A DNA stretch of 64,000 nucleotides from Oceanobacillus oncorhynchi (GTDB lineage Bacteria > Bacillota > Bacilli > Bacillales > Amphibacillaceae). A program made the translations under genes and the position numbers. The notes under the pieces were generated by a model, which was given only the letters and a program-made list of their open reading frames with translations, did no database searches and was not told the origin of the DNA. This document shows, one piece after another, positions 1 through 9,329 of this stretch. Every line of letters begins with the position of its first letter. Positions within the stretch are counted from its first letter, which is position 1. The stretch covers positions 4,216,001 through 4,280,000 of the forward strand of contig NZ_CDGG01000001.1 of assembly GCF_000821065.1 (NCBI RefSeq), written 5' to 3'.

Positions 1-123
1 TTCTGCCAATAAAACAAGCTTTGCACGACCTTTACGAATATCCTTTAAAATAGTGTCTTCTCCTGTTGAGCATTTCCCTGCCCGGACAGCGAGACCAATG
101 ATGTTCAAATAATTAGGATTCAT
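1..123 (-). CDS. ylxQ: YlxQ, L7Ae/L30e-family ribosomal protein (3' part off window)
   Basis: Only the first 41 codons are in the window. They begin MNPNYLNIIGLAVRAGK and continue CSTGEDTILKDIRKG, the N-terminus typical of the small L7Ae-like RNA-binding proteins found between rnpM and infB in Bacillaceae. The ATG lies one base after the TGA of rnpM, so the two genes are translationally close-coupled in the rimP-nusA-rnpM-ylxQ-infB operon. The family binds kink-turn RNA; the role of YlxQ in the cell is poorly defined. Truncated by the window edge, not by mutation. Confidence 0.85.
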   Translation of the reverse strand, partial: MNPNYLNIIGLAVRAGKCSTGEDTILKDIRKGRAKLVLLAE

Positions 124-124
124 G

Positions 125-394
125 TCATTCTCCCTCTACTAAAGCTTCTAACTCATCGTAGATTGTTGGACTTACTTCTGCGTTCAAGATTTTGTTAAGC
201 GCATTGGTTTTCCGAGCCTGTTCTATCACAGACTTATTCTTGGAAAGGTAAGCTCCTCGTCCGTTTTTCTTGCCAGTTTCGTCAACGAACACTTCCCCTT
301 CTTTATTCCGGACAATGCGGATCAATTCTTTTTTAGGCTTCATTTCATTTGTCATAACACATTTTCTCTCTGGTATCTTTTTCTTCTTAGCCAA
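125..394 (-). CDS. rnpM: RnpM (YlxR), RNA-binding protein / RNase P modulator
   Basis: An 89-residue basic protein starting MAKKKKIPERKC and carrying the family core MKPKKELIRIVRNKEG followed by GKKNGRGAYLS. This is the YlxR fold (DUF448), encoded directly after nusA across Firmicutes. YlxR of B. subtilis has been renamed RnpM because it binds RNase P RNA and affects its activity; that role is transferred by homology. It starts 14 bp after the nusA stop and is followed at once by ylxQ, so it is a mid-operon gene. Length is normal for the family. Confidence 0.9.
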   Translation of the reverse strand: MAKKKKIPERKCVMTNEMKPKKELIRIVRNKEGEVFVDETGKKNGRGAYLSKNKSVIEQARKTNALNKILNAEVSPTIYDELEALVEGE

Positions 395-408
395 GTTAAA
401 ATACCTCC

Positions 409-1512
409 TTATTCAAACAAATCTTCATCGTTGTCAGAATAAGCTTCTTCTATTTCTGCATCATCCAGCAAACCTTCTGCTCTTGCATCCGTTTCACTTT
501 TGATATCAATTTTCCAGCCTGTAAGTTTAGCGGCTAAACGTGCATTTTGTCCTCTTTTACCGATTGCCAGAGACAGTTGATAATCTGGGACAACAACCGT
601 CGTTGCTTTTTCTTCCTCATCAACAAATACTTTCAATACTTTAGAAGGACTTAATGCGTTCGATACATAAACGACAGGATCCTCAGACCACTCTACAATA
701 TCGATTTTTTCACCTTTTAATTCTGTTACGATGGCTTGCACACGCTGCCCTTTTTGTCCCACACAAGATCCCACCGGATCAATTTCCGGGTCTGGTGCAT
801 GTACAGAAATTTTAGAGCGGTCGCCAGCTTCACGGGAAACAGATTTAATTTCAACAATTCCATCATAAATTTCAGGAACTTCCATTTCAAATAACCGCTT
901 TAACAAACCAGGGTGTGACCGGGAAATATAGATTTGCGGCCCCTTGCTTGTATTCTCAACCTTTGTCACGTAAACCTTCAGCCGGTCATGAATATGGTAT
1001 TCTTCTGTAGGCATCTGTTCTGCCTCTGCCAGCTTGGCTTCAATTTTGCCAAGGTTCACATAGACGAAACGTGAATCTTTACGCTGAATAATTCCAGTCA
1101 TGACATCTTCTTCTCTATCAATATACTCCGAGAAGATAACGCCTCGTTCTGCTTCACGCACTCGCTGGGTAACTACTTGTTTAGCAGCCTGGGCAGCAAT
1201 ACGTCCAAAATCTTTCGGTGTTACTTCCACTTCAATCACATCATCTACATCATAATTCGGATTAATACTTTTTGCTTCATCAAGAGATATTTCCAGCTGC
1301 GAGTCTTCTACATTTTCGACAATTGTTTTTCTTGCGTAAACAGCCATCTTTCCAGTAGTTTCATTCAACTCTACCCGAACATTCGATGCGGACTTAAAAT
1401 TCTTTTTATAAGCAGAAATAAGCGCTGCTTCCAAAGCCTCCATCAATATATCCTTGTCTATCCCTTTTTCTTTTGCTAAATGATCAATCGCATCAAACAA
1501 CTGCGTGCTCAC
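409..1512 (-). CDS. nusA: Transcription termination/antitermination factor NusA
   Basis: The product is 367 residues. The N-terminal RNA polymerase-binding domain (about 1-125) has [17 protein letters not shown], and an S1 domain follows (about 135-200). Two KH domains carry GQKG at 252-255 and GKRG at 318-321 within [21 protein letters not shown] short acidic tail ends the protein, which lacks the extra C-terminal repeats of the E. coli form, as usual in Bacillus. NusA stimulates pausing and intrinsic termination. It sits 42 bp after rimP in the rimP-nusA-rnpM operon, whose leader contains a terminator-like hairpin that NusA could control (see 2026-2184). Confidence 0.97.
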   Translation of the reverse strand: MSTQLFDAIDHLAKEKGIDKDILMEALEAALISAYKKNFKSASNVRVELNETTGKMAVYARKTIVENVEDSQLEISLDEAKSINPNYDVDDVIEVEVTPKDFGRIAAQAAKQVVTQRVREAERGVIFSEYIDREEDVMTGIIQRKDSRFVYVNLGKIEAKLAEAEQMPTEEYHIHDRLKVYVTKVENTSKGPQIYISRSHPGLLKRLFEMEVPEIYDGIVEIKSVSREAGDRSKISVHAPDPEIDPVGSCVGQKGQRVQAIVTELKGEKIDIVEWSEDPVVYVSNALSPSKVLKVFVDEEEKATTVVVPDYQLSLAIGKRGQNARLAAKLTGWKIDIKSETDARAEGLLDDAEIEEAYSDNDEDLFE

Positions 1513-1554
1513 TTTTTCTTTTCCCCCTTTTGGATGTTGTTCTCGTACTCTTCA

Positions 1555-2025
1555 TTAAAACAAGACTGCCAGTCTTGCTTTTGCTACCTTATCATAAGGT
1601 ATTTCTACGATTTTCTTTCTCGTTTTTATTTTGTATTCAATAGAAAGGGTATCGTTCTCTACATTTTGTAAAATGCCTTCATACGTTTTTTCACCATCAA
1701 TTTTTTCATATAACTTCACAAAAACATTGTTTCCAATATTCTTTTTAAAGTCATCCAGTGTTTTTAACGGTTTTTCAACTCCCGGGGAAGATACTTCTAG
1801 AAAATAAGCTTCTTTTATCGGGTCAGCTTTATCCAGTTTTTCACTTAACTGTTCAGAGACCTCACCGCATTCTACAATGTCAATACCACCTTCTTTATCA
1901 ATATAAACACGTAGAAACCAGTTTTTCCCTTCTTTCACATACTCGATATCAACTAATTCTAAATTTTTCTCTTCTAAAATCGGATGAACTAATTCGGTTG
2001 TTATCTCAATTATCTTGGAACTCAA
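1555..2025 (-). CDS. rimP: Ribosome maturation factor RimP
   Basis: A 156-residue RimP (YlxS/YhbC family) required for 30S subunit maturation. It carries the core LELVDIEYVKEG, then FLRVYIDKEGGIDIVECG and FLEVSSPGVEKPL, followed by a C-terminal SH3-like domain. An ATG lies seven codons upstream, but it overlaps the ribosome binding site. AAAGGAGG (2033-2040) sits seven bases before a TTG at 2023-2025, so I take the TTG start, which gives MSSKIIEIT. It is the first gene of the nusA operon and is preceded by a sigma-A promoter and a structured leader. Confidence 0.93.
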   Translation of the reverse strand: MSSKIIEITTELVHPILEEKNLELVDIEYVKEGKNWFLRVYIDKEGGIDIVECGEVSEQLSEKLDKADPIKEAYFLEVSSPGVEKPLKTLDDFKKNIGNNVFVKLYEKIDGEKTYEGILQNVENDTLSIEYKIKTRKKIVEIPYDKVAKARLAVLF

Positions 2026-2184
2026 GTGTAAACCTCCTTTAACCATGTCCTCACGCCTTCAATCAATATAAAACCCCTGCCTAAAATACGGCGGGGGAAG
2101 CAGAGAGTCTTGTTTAGGCGAGGTATGAATAAAGAGTGGGTGTGCACCCACTCTTTACATTCGTACGTATCGAACATTCTAAAC
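2026..2184 (-). promoter_or_regulatory. 5' leader of rimP-nusA with terminator and competing helix
   Basis: Between the promoter and rimP the transcript carries three elements. A hairpin (2131-2156) has 12-bp arms AAAGAGTGGGTG/CACCCACTCTTT. A GC-rich hairpin (2074-2097, arms CCCCCGCC/GGCAGGGG) is followed by TTTTAT, like an intrinsic terminator. An upstream GCCTAAA (2113-2119) is exactly complementary to TTTAGGC (2079-2085), which overlaps the 3' arm of that terminator. The two pairings are mutually exclusive. In B. subtilis, NusA is known to autoregulate this operon by attenuation in the leader; that this leader does the same is inference. Confidence 0.65.
2074..2097 (-). terminator. Leader terminator upstream of rimP
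   Basis: In the minus-strand transcript CCCCCGCC pairs with GGCAGGGG across an eight-base loop, with one C/A mismatch, followed by TTTTAT. It lies about 50 nt before the rimP start codon, hence an attenuator rather than an end-of-operon terminator. Confidence 0.65.
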
Positions 2185-2190
2185 AAAAAT

Positions 2191-2219
2191 AGTATAGCAT
2201 ATTCTATACCCCTTTGCAA
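2191..2219 (-). promoter_or_regulatory. Sigma-A promoter of rimP-nusA operon
   Basis: On the minus strand TTGCAA (2214-2219) is separated by exactly 17 bp from TATACT (2191-2196). It lies between the polC stop and the leader hairpins, so transcription would start near 2184. Confidence 0.7.
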
Positions 2220-2312
2220 ACCTCCAAATCAATACTACAGCGCTTTTTACCCTCAACTAATTTCTTTTAGTTTCTCCAAAAACAAACGGATTTATGCGTA
2301 TGTCTTTCACAT

Positions 2313-5300
2313 TTAGAATAAGGAAAGCTGGTTTTTTTCTTCCATACCTTCTAAGCATCCGTGTGTATCTAAATATTCCAGCACGGTTTTGGAAATTTTA
2401 CTTCTTTCTCTTAAATCTTCTTTAGAAAGAAATTCTCCTTCTTCACGGGCCTTCACAATATTTAATGCCGCATTGGTGCCTAAGCCGTCCACAGCATTGA
2501 AAGGAGGAAGCAGCGAATCACCGTCAACGATAAATTCGGTTGCGCTTGATTTATATAAATCTACCTTTTTTAAAGATAAGCCGCGTTCACACATTTCTAA
2601 TGAAAGCTCAAGCACAGTCAATAAGTTCTTCTCTTTTGGCGATGCATCATTGCCCTTATAATTAATCTCTTCCATACGTTTACGGATAGCATCCGAACCT
2701 TTAATCATCGTATCTAACTCAAAATCATCCGCACGAACGGTGAAATATGCCGCATAGAAAAGAATCGGGTGATGCACTTTGAAATAAGCGATTCGTACAG
2801 CCATTAAAACATAAGCTGCCGCATGGGCTTTCGGGAACATGTATTTGATTTTCTTACAAGATTCAATATACCAGTCAGGTACATTGTTTTTCTTCATTTC
2901 CTCAATCCATTCATCCTTCAACCCTTTACCTTTACGGACAAACTCCATGATATTAAATGCCAAGGAAGGCTCTAAGCCTTTATGCATTAAATAGACCATA
3001 ATATCATCACGGCAGCCGATAACATCCGGAAGCTTACACGTGCCGTTATTAATCAGCTCCTGTGCATTGCCAAGCCACACGTCGGTACCGTGGGACAGAC
3101 CTGATATAATTAACAGTTCTGCAAAGGTATTTGGCTTCGTATCCTCAAGCATCTGCCGCACAAATTTTGTACCAAATTCAGGTACTCCCAACGTGCCAGT
3201 TTTACACTGGATTTGCTCTGGAGTAACTCCTAAAGACTCTGTTCCGCCAAAGATTTTCATCACTTCTTCATCATCGGTCGGAATGGTTTTAGGATCAATT
3301 CCGCTTAAATCCTGCAGCATGCGGATAACAGTCGGATCATCGTGTCCAAGTATATCCAGCTTCAGCAGATTATCATGAATCGAGTGGAAATCAAAATGTG
3401 TTGTCCGCCATTCACTGTTCCGGTCATCCGCCGGGAACTGTATCGGTGTAAAATCATAAATTTCCTTATCATCGGGAACAACAATAATTCCCCCGGGGTG
3501 CTGTCCGGTTGTTCTTTTCACCCCGGTACAGCCTTGTACAAGACGGTCAATCTCTGCATTTTTATAAACAAGCTGATGATCGGAAGCATAGCCTTTTACA
3601 TAACCATAGGCAGTTTTTTCAGCTACAGTTCCAATTGTTCCAGCCCGGTACACACTATCTATACCAAACAGTTCTTTCGTATAGTTATGGGCACGCGGCT
3701 GATAATCTCCGGAGAAGTTCAAGTCAATATCCGGAACCTTATCTCCTTTAAAGCCTAAGAACGTTTCAAAAGGAATATCCTGTCCATCCTTTACAAGTGC
3801 AGCACCGCACTCTGGACAATTTTTATCTTCCAGGTCAAAACCGCTCGCTACAGATCCGTCTGTAAAGAACTCAGAGTGCTTACAGCTTGGACAGACATAA
3901 TGCGGCGGAAGCGGGTTAACCTCTGTAATTTCGGTCATCGTAGCAACAAAGGAGGATCCGACTGAGCCCCGTGAACCTACAAGGTAGCCATCATCCAAGG
4001 ATTTTTTAACCAGTTTATGGGAAATCAAATAAATTACCGCGAATCCGTTTCCGATAATACTTTCTAATTCTGTCTCCAACCGTTTGGTAACAATTTCCGG
4101 TATCGGCTCACCATATACTTTTTTCGCCATATCATAGCATAAATCACGCATTTCCTGTTCCGCGCCTTCGATATTCGGCGTAAACAAGCCATCCTGAATA
4201 GGAGAGATATCCTCTATACTGTCAGCTAACTGCTGCGTATTTTGAACCACAATTTCTTTTGCTTTTTCTTTTCCTAAAAAGGAGAAAGCACCAAGCATTT
4301 CACCTGTCGTCCGGAATGGTGTATCCGGCAGTGTCTGCCTGTTTAATGGATTACCAGCCTGCGATGCAATCAGGATTTGCCGGTACTGCTTATCAATATC
4401 TTGCAAATAATGCACATTCCCGGTCGCAGTTACTAATTTCCCCATGCGTTCCCCAAGATTGACAAGCTTTCGTAATATATCTACTATCTGTGCTTCGTTC
4501 TGCACTAAATCTTTATCTACCAAATGGACATAGTTTTTAGGTGGCTGCACTTCAATATAATCATAAAACTCAGCAACCTGCTCCGCCTCTTCCTCGGATT
4601 TTTGCATCATCGTTTCAAAGACTTCTCCTCTGTCACAAGCTGTCCCGATCAAGAGACCTTTACGGTATTTTTTCAAAATAGACCGTGGCAGTCTCGGTTC
4701 ACGGTAGAAATAATCAATATGCGCATGGGATACAATTTTATATAGATTTTTTAAGCCTTCCTGCGTCTGCGCTATAATCGTACAGTGAAAAGGTCTGGAG
4801 CGCTGATAAGCATTGTTTTCTCCCATATGATTATTTAAGTCCTGATGATTGATGATTTCTCTTTCCATTAATTTCTGGACCAGGTTCCACAATAAATAGC
4901 CTGTAGCTTCCGCATCATAAATGGCACGGTGGTGCTGTGTCAATTCAATCCCTAAATGCTTACATAATGTATTTAAACGATGATTTTTAAGCTCTGTAAT
5001 TAAAAACCTTGCTAATTCTAGTGTATCAATGACTGGGTTGGCTGCTTTTTCATAGCCAATCCGTTTAAATCCTTGATTTAAGAAGCCCATATCAAAGCTT
5101 GCATTATGCGCTACTAAAATGTCTTCTCCCATCCAGGCATGAAAATCTTTTAAGACATCGCCGACTTCAGGAGCATCCTTAACCATATCATCCGTAATCC
5201 CTGTTAAATTCGTCGTTGTCTCAGACAGCGGATGATGCGGATTAGCAAACGATTCAAATCGGTCAATGATTTCACCATCATGTACCTTTACCGCGGCTAA

Positions 5301-6602
5301 TTCGATGATCGTATCGTACACAGCAGAAAGCCCTGTTGTTTCCACGTCAAATACAATATAGTTTGCATCTTTTAATAAACGGTCACTCTCATTGTAGGCA
5401 ATCGGAACACCGTCATCGACTAGATTTGCTTCTACCCCATAAAGCACTTTAATGCCATGTTTCTTACCTGCATAGTAAGCGTCTGGGAATCCTTGTACAC
5501 CAGCATGATCTGTAATTGCTACAGCTGGATGTCCCCATTTGGCAGCCTGTTCAACCAATGCATCCGGAGAAACGACCGCATCCATTTGGCTCATTGTCGT
5601 ATGTGCGTGCAGCTCTGCTCTTTTTTCACCCTCAGGCGCCTCATCTTGTTTTTCTCTTACTTGTACCTCATGAATATCCTTTGCCATCATTGCCAATTCA
5701 TTAGTATACATATCCGTTTGGATGCTGCCGCGAGCTTTTACCCACATCCCTTTTTTAACAGATTGAAACTTATTGACATCCTCATCCCCTTTGGAGAACA
5801 TTTTTATTTGCAGGGAATCGGTATAGTCCGTTGCTTTAATAATCAAAAGGCTTCTTCCAGACCGCAGCTCTCTGATTTCTGAATCAAATACATAGCCTTG
5901 TACAGTAATCCGTCTTTCTTCTTCCAGGATTTGATTCATCTCTGCCGGCTCGTCCTGAATCTTATAACCGATCGCCAGCGGCTGGCTGACAGGCGTATCC
6001 TTTTCTTTATCCCGCTTTTCTTTCTCCTGTACGGTTTTTTGGACAAGCGCCTGATCTTCCTTCGCCTTATTGTCTTGGAATGCTTGCATTTCACTTTGAT
6101 CAGCATTTACTTCTAAATCAATGGAGTAAGGTCTGGAACCAATTTGATAACAGAATTGACTGAATGCTGGTTCAAGTCTTTTCTTCAAAATATTTGATTC
6201 TGCTTCATTTCTTGAAGTTAAGATTATCTTATTTTCCACAATTTGAGGCGTTTGCTGCATTACCATTTCCTGATATGCAGGTGAAATGGAAGTTGTTGCT
6301 AAAAAGTGTTTCCAATATACACCAATATCTTTTTCATTACATTGCTTATTATCTGTATGTAATGTCAGCTCGACCTTCTCGGCAATGGATGAGAAGCTTT
6401 TTTGCAAAGACTGTTGGAAATATAAATATTCATCGAATGGAAGAACATCCTCTAAATGAATATAAAAATGCCATTTTTTCTCTTGCTTATAAACCTCTAC
6501 TTTTTCTAAATAACTTGAAGCAAAATACGTTTGAATTGATGTGTCAGACAGCTGAATTTGCTCAAGCAGTAATCTCATTTTTTCTTGCTTGGAAATACTC
6601 AT
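2313..6602 (-). CDS. polC: DNA polymerase III alpha subunit, PolC type
   Basis: A 1429-residue Gram-positive replicative polymerase. In order: N-terminal domain (1-220), OB fold (about 230-320), first half of the PHP domain from [16 protein letters not shown] (about 330), an inserted DEDDh proofreading exonuclease from [12 protein letters not shown] (about 416-585), the rest of the PHP domain, a zinc finger ([10 protein letters not shown] and NCPECG), and palm, thumb and fingers including [11 protein letters not shown]. The [12 protein letters not shown] and [14 protein letters not shown] stretches are typical of PolC. Length matches the B. subtilis enzyme. In B. subtilis polC follows proS; here a repeat element occupies that place. 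Confidence 0.98.
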   Translation of the reverse strand: MSISKQEKMRLLLEQIQLSDTSIQTYFASSYLEKVEVYKQEKKWHFYIHLEDVLPFDEYLYFQQSLQKSFSSIAEKVELTLHTDNKQCNEKDIGVYWKHFLATTSISPAYQEMVMQQTPQIVENKIILTSRNEAESNILKKRLEPAFSQFCYQIGSRPYSIDLEVNADQSEMQAFQDNKAKEDQALVQKTVQEKEKRDKEKDTPVSQPLAIGYKIQDEPAEMNQILEEERRITVQGYVFDSEIRELRSGRSLLIIKATDYTDSLQIKMFSKGDEDVNKFQSVKKGMWVKARGSIQTDMYTNELAMMAKDIHEVQVREKQDEAPEGEKRAELHAHTTMSQMDAVVSPDALVEQAAKWGHPAVAITDHAGVQGFPDAYYAGKKHGIKVLYGVEANLVDDGVPIAYNESDRLLKDANYIVFDVETTGLSAVYDTIIELAAVKVHDGEIIDRFESFANPHHPLSETTTNLTGITDDMVKDAPEVGDVLKDFHAWMGEDILVAHNASFDMGFLNQGFKRIGYEKAANPVIDTLELARFLITELKNHRLNTLCKHLGIELTQHHRAIYDAEATGYLLWNLVQKLMEREIINHQDLNNHMGENNAYQRSRPFHCTIIAQTQEGLKNLYKIVSHAHIDYFYREPRLPRSILKKYRKGLLIGTACDRGEVFETMMQKSEEEAEQVAEFYDYIEVQPPKNYVHLVDKDLVQNEAQIVDILRKLVNLGERMGKLVTATGNVHYLQDIDKQYRQILIASQAGNPLNRQTLPDTPFRTTGEMLGAFSFLGKEKAKEIVVQNTQQLADSIEDISPIQDGLFTPNIEGAEQEMRDLCYDMAKKVYGEPIPEIVTKRLETELESIIGNGFAVIYLISHKLVKKSLDDGYLVGSRGSVGSSFVATMTEITEVNPLPPHYVCPSCKHSEFFTDGSVASGFDLEDKNCPECGAALVKDGQDIPFETFLGFKGDKVPDIDLNFSGDYQPRAHNYTKELFGIDSVYRAGTIGTVAEKTAYGYVKGYASDHQLVYKNAEIDRLVQGCTGVKRTTGQHPGGIIVVPDDKEIYDFTPIQFPADDRNSEWRTTHFDFHSIHDNLLKLDILGHDDPTVIRMLQDLSGIDPKTIPTDDEEVMKIFGGTESLGVTPEQIQCKTGTLGVPEFGTKFVRQMLEDTKPNTFAELLIISGLSHGTDVWLGNAQELINNGTCKLPDVIGCRDDIMVYLMHKGLEPSLAFNIMEFVRKGKGLKDEWIEEMKKNNVPDWYIESCKKIKYMFPKAHAAAYVLMAVRIAYFKVHHPILFYAAYFTVRADDFELDTMIKGSDAIRKRMEEINYKGNDASPKEKNLLTVLELSLEMCERGLSLKKVDLYKSSATEFIVDGDSLLPPFNAVDGLGTNAALNIVKAREEGEFLSKEDLRERSKISKTVLEYLDTHGCLEGMEEKNQLSLF

Positions 6603-6668
6603 CTCTACCCCTCCAATTGTAGATAGATATTTGACTACACAGGAAGAAAATTTCTCCTATTTAGTGTG

Positions 6669-6895
6669 TGTTCAAAAAGTCCGGTAAACAGGACTAGCCG
6701 GCTAAGAACGCCACGTCCTGGGACTGCGGTTACTCGTTCCATCGAAAACATTTGTGCGTTGAAAGTTCAAGGCGACGAGCTTTTTACGTACGGACTTTCA
6801 CAGGATGTGGTGACTTCTACGTTGCTCACAGGACGTGGGCGGTTTTAGCAGAAGTTCCTTTAATCGCAGTGTCATTTTTATTGGACTTTTCGAAC
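6669..6895. repeat. Dispersed MITE-like repeat, long copy
   Basis: A 227-bp intergenic element bounded by inverted ends TGTTCAAAAAGTCC and GGACTTTTCGAAC. It shares its left ~60 bp and right ~50 bp with the element at 54596-54718, at clearly diverged but alignable identity (for example GCTAAGAACGCCACGTCCTG against GCTAAGAACGCGACGTCCTG). It contains a direct repeat GCGGTT at 6726-6731 and 6839-6844; removing one GCGGTT and the bases between the two predicts the shorter copy. No transposase is encoded, so mobility would need an enzyme in trans. Confidence 0.75.
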
Positions 6896-6915
6896 CTCCT
6901 CTATTAATTAAAAAC

Positions 6916-6946
6916 ACGAAACCCTTGTCTATAAACCGACAAGGGT
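6916..6946 (-). terminator. Intrinsic terminator after rseP
   Basis: A perfect nine-base-pair stem ACCCTTGTC/GACAAGGGT with an eight-base loop, followed on the minus strand by TTTCGTGTTTTT, starts 26 bp after the rseP stop. Confidence 0.85.
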
Positions 6947-6971
6947 AACCTATTGGATTTACTATTTTATT

Positions 6972-8246
6972 TTACAAGAATAATCGCTGAATGTCATTCC
7001 ATGTGACAACAATCATTAAGAGCATCAAGAGGGCAAACCCGACAAAATGGAAGACTCCTTCTTTTTCTGGAGCTATCGGTTTTCCTCTGACGGCTTCCAG
7101 TCCGACAAACATTAAACGGCCGCCATCTAATGCTGGCAGAGGAACTAAATTAATAATTCCTAAATTAATACTCAACATCGCTGTCCACATTAAAAAGTTT
7201 GTAAAGCCAGATTGAACAACCTGATCTGTCGCATCATAAATTCCTACGGGTCCTGATAGCACATCAATGGAAAGCTGGCCCGTAACTAACATGACCAAAT
7301 TGTTAAGTATAAGCTTCGACGTTTCATAAGTTGTCTCAAACCCAAATGCTAATGTTCCAAGGATATTTTTTTCATAAGCCGGAGTTACACCGATTTGTCC
7401 GATATGAATTGGGTCTCCTCTATCGTCCACGGTCTCCACTTCAGCTGGGACAACCGTCAATTCTTCCTCTGTGTCACCTCTGGAGATAACCAATTCTAAT
7501 TCCTCATCTGGGTTTTCCCGGACAATATCCGTAAATTGATCCCATGTTGAGACAGATTGGTCTCCTATTTGTGTAATAACATCATTTTCCTGCAGCCCCG
7601 CTTCTTCTGCCGGGCTTTCCGGTTGAACCTCACCCATTTGTGCTTCCTCTACCGGAACGCCTTGAATCATTCCCATAAGCAGGAAGATAAAGATAGCAAG
7701 GACAAAGTTCATCATTGGACCGGCAAAAAGCTGCATGGCACGCTGTCCGACCGTTTTAGATGCAAATTGTCTATCGAAAGGAGCAATCTGTGTTTCCTGC
7801 TCATCCACGATAAACATCGCTTTGGGATCGACATCGAAATGTAGCTTTGTCTCTTCGTCATCCAATTCATAGCCTTCGATATACAGCTTATGGTCAAGGT
7901 CGACCTTCTCTACTTCAATCGTGCGGGCATTCGGATGCTTTGATTTGTTATTTACAATAATTTTAGATACTTTTCCATCTCTGTTAAAATCAAGCGCAAT
8001 ATGATGCCCTGGTTTTAACTCTACAATTTCCGGGTCATCTCCAGCAACACGGACATATCCGCCCGCCGGAATTAACCGGATTGTATAAAGTGTCTCATTT
8101 TTTGTGAATGACAATATTTTGGGCCCGAAGCCAATTGCAAATTCACGGACAAGCATGCCTGCTCTTTTTGCAAAAATCAGATGGCCCCACTCATGGATGG
8201 AAACGAGCAAACCAAACATCAATATAAACGCAATAACCGTTGTCAT
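6972..8246 (-). CDS. rseP: Site-2 intramembrane metalloprotease RseP/RasP
   Basis: A 424-residue membrane zinc protease. The first membrane segment holds the catalytic HEWGH motif (residues 18-22). A periplasmic-equivalent region contains one PDZ domain (about 200-270, GLQENDVITQIGDQ), and the third metal ligand is D374 in LVPLPALDGGRL. A final membrane segment closes the protein. The family cleaves anti-sigma factors (RsiW in B. subtilis) and remnant signal peptides within the membrane. In B. subtilis it lies between dxr and proS; neither neighbour is present here. It ends in a strong terminator, so it can be a single-gene unit or the end of the uppS-cdsA unit. Confidence 0.96.
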   Translation of the reverse strand: MTTVIAFILMFGLLVSIHEWGHLIFAKRAGMLVREFAIGFGPKILSFTKNETLYTIRLIPAGGYVRVAGDDPEIVELKPGHHIALDFNRDGKVSKIIVNNKSKHPNARTIEVEKVDLDHKLYIEGYELDDEETKLHFDVDPKAMFIVDEQETQIAPFDRQFASKTVGQRAMQLFAGPMMNFVLAIFIFLLMGMIQGVPVEEAQMGEVQPESPAEEAGLQENDVITQIGDQSVSTWDQFTDIVRENPDEELELVISRGDTEEELTVVPAEVETVDDRGDPIHIGQIGVTPAYEKNILGTLAFGFETTYETSKLILNNLVMLVTGQLSIDVLSGPVGIYDATDQVVQSGFTNFLMWTAMLSINLGIINLVPLPALDGGRLMFVGLEAVRGKPIAPEKEGVFHFVGFALLMLLMIVVTWNDIQRLFL

Positions 8247-8525
8247 GACAGCACCTTCCTTTTTTATAAAGGTAGAAAGAGGTTGTTAGGGAGTATTTAA
8301 CCATTTGATTCTCCGCAACAAGTTCACATAACAATCATTTATTTCTCATCCATATAGTATCCTTCAGCAGGAACTATACATGTATGTGCCGGGACAAGAA
8401 TAACATATATGCTAACTTGTCCGATAATGTAATTTTGTTATGTATTATCCAAAAGAAAGCTCTTCACCTAGTATATTCAATAAGTCAGCTTACTTTACCA
8501 ATTCTACAATATTCGCTTCTATTTG
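8247..8525. other. Spacer between cdsA and rseP where dxr is expected
   Basis: This 279-bp AT-rich spacer contains no reading frame resembling 1-deoxy-D-xylulose-5-phosphate reductoisomerase. It carries an interrupted palindrome, GGACAAG and CTTGTCC, at 8393-8424 around an inner ATAT-rich arm, and the ATACATGTAT half-palindrome beside it. No T-tract follows, so this is not an obvious terminator. No promoter with good spacing was found. Confidence 0.6.
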
Positions 8526-9314
8526 TTAAAAAAAGTGAATAAAATGCAGTAATGGAAAAACAAAAAGCATGCTGTCAAAGCGATCTAAAATGCCGCCGTG
8601 TCCAGGAAGAATATTCCCGGAATCCTTCACATGATACACACGTTTAAAGGCAGATTCAACCAAATCACCGATTTGTCCAAAGGCAGAAGCTATCATCGTA
8701 ACAATAATCAATGTCAGCCAGGATTGCTCAAATGGTGCTATCAGGTGAAAAATCACAGCTACAACTACAGCTACAAAAATACCTCCCAGCGCGCCTTCAA
8801 CGGTCTTCTTCGGGCTGATAGTCGGCCATAATTTATGCTTTCCCAGTTTGCGTCCAAATAAATAGGCTCCTGTATCTGTTGCCCAAATAATGCAAAATGC
8901 AAATAAAATATTTCTCAGCGCATTTTCTCCATCTCTAGTCTGCAGCAAATAAAAGAATCCTAAACCAACATAAAACGCCGCAAGAACAACAAAGCCCACC
9001 TGATCAAAAGTAAACTCATTTTTTACAAGCACGGTATACGCCAATAAAACAAAAATAAAGATAGAAATCAATTCATACTTCGTCAGCCATTCAATATCAG
9101 CCAGTAATTCATTAGGCAGTAAAATAACCCACGTCAGTAAAGCTGATAAAACATACGGAAAAAAATTCTTGTCAGGATGGCGCATCCGCATTAATTCAAC
9201 TATCCCTATCGTCGCTAACAGATAGACAAAAATAGTAAATGGCAAACCGCCAATAATAATAATCGGCACAAATACAAGCAGAGCTATAATTGCTGTTATC
9301 GTTCGTTGCTTCAT
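8526..9314 (-). CDS. cdsA: Phosphatidate cytidylyltransferase CdsA
   Basis: A 262-residue polytopic membrane protein that makes CDP-diacylglycerol from phosphatidate and CTP, the branch point to phosphatidylglycerol and cardiolipin. It starts MKQRTITAIIALLVFVPIIIIGG and has about seven hydrophobic segments. The family signature is in the C-terminal third: IWATDTGAYLFGRKLGKHKL followed by SPKKTVEGALGG, then GDLVESAFKRVYHVKDSG and PGHGGILDRFDS. It starts 15 bp after uppS and is surely cotranscribed with it. Length is typical. Confidence 0.97.
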   Translation of the reverse strand: MKQRTITAIIALLVFVPIIIIGGLPFTIFVYLLATIGIVELMRMRHPDKNFFPYVLSALLTWVILLPNELLADIEWLTKYELISIFIFVLLAYTVLVKNEFTFDQVGFVVLAAFYVGLGFFYLLQTRDGENALRNILFAFCIIWATDTGAYLFGRKLGKHKLWPTISPKKTVEGALGGIFVAVVVAVIFHLIAPFEQSWLTLIIVTMIASAFGQIGDLVESAFKRVYHVKDSGNILPGHGGILDRFDSMLFVFPLLHFIHFF

Positions 9315-9329
9315 TAAATCATCATCACC

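Larger units (their letters stand above)
6603..6971. other. Spacer between rseP and polC where proS is expected
   Basis: The 369-bp spacer holds the rseP terminator (6916-6946), one full copy of a dispersed repeat (6669-6895) and the polC ribosome binding site region. No part of a prolyl-tRNA synthetase gene is recognisable. A 60-codon plus-strand reading frame inside the repeat (6666-6848) has no ribosome binding site and looks fortuitous. Confidence 0.7.

Noticed and set aside
2022-2219. 65-codon frame across the rimP leader
   Set aside because: Covers promoter and hairpins, lacks a ribosome binding site, low-complexity translation.
6666-6848. 60-codon plus-strand reading frame upstream of polC
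   Set aside because: It lies inside the dispersed repeat, has no ribosome binding site, and the homologous short repeat copy does not preserve it.
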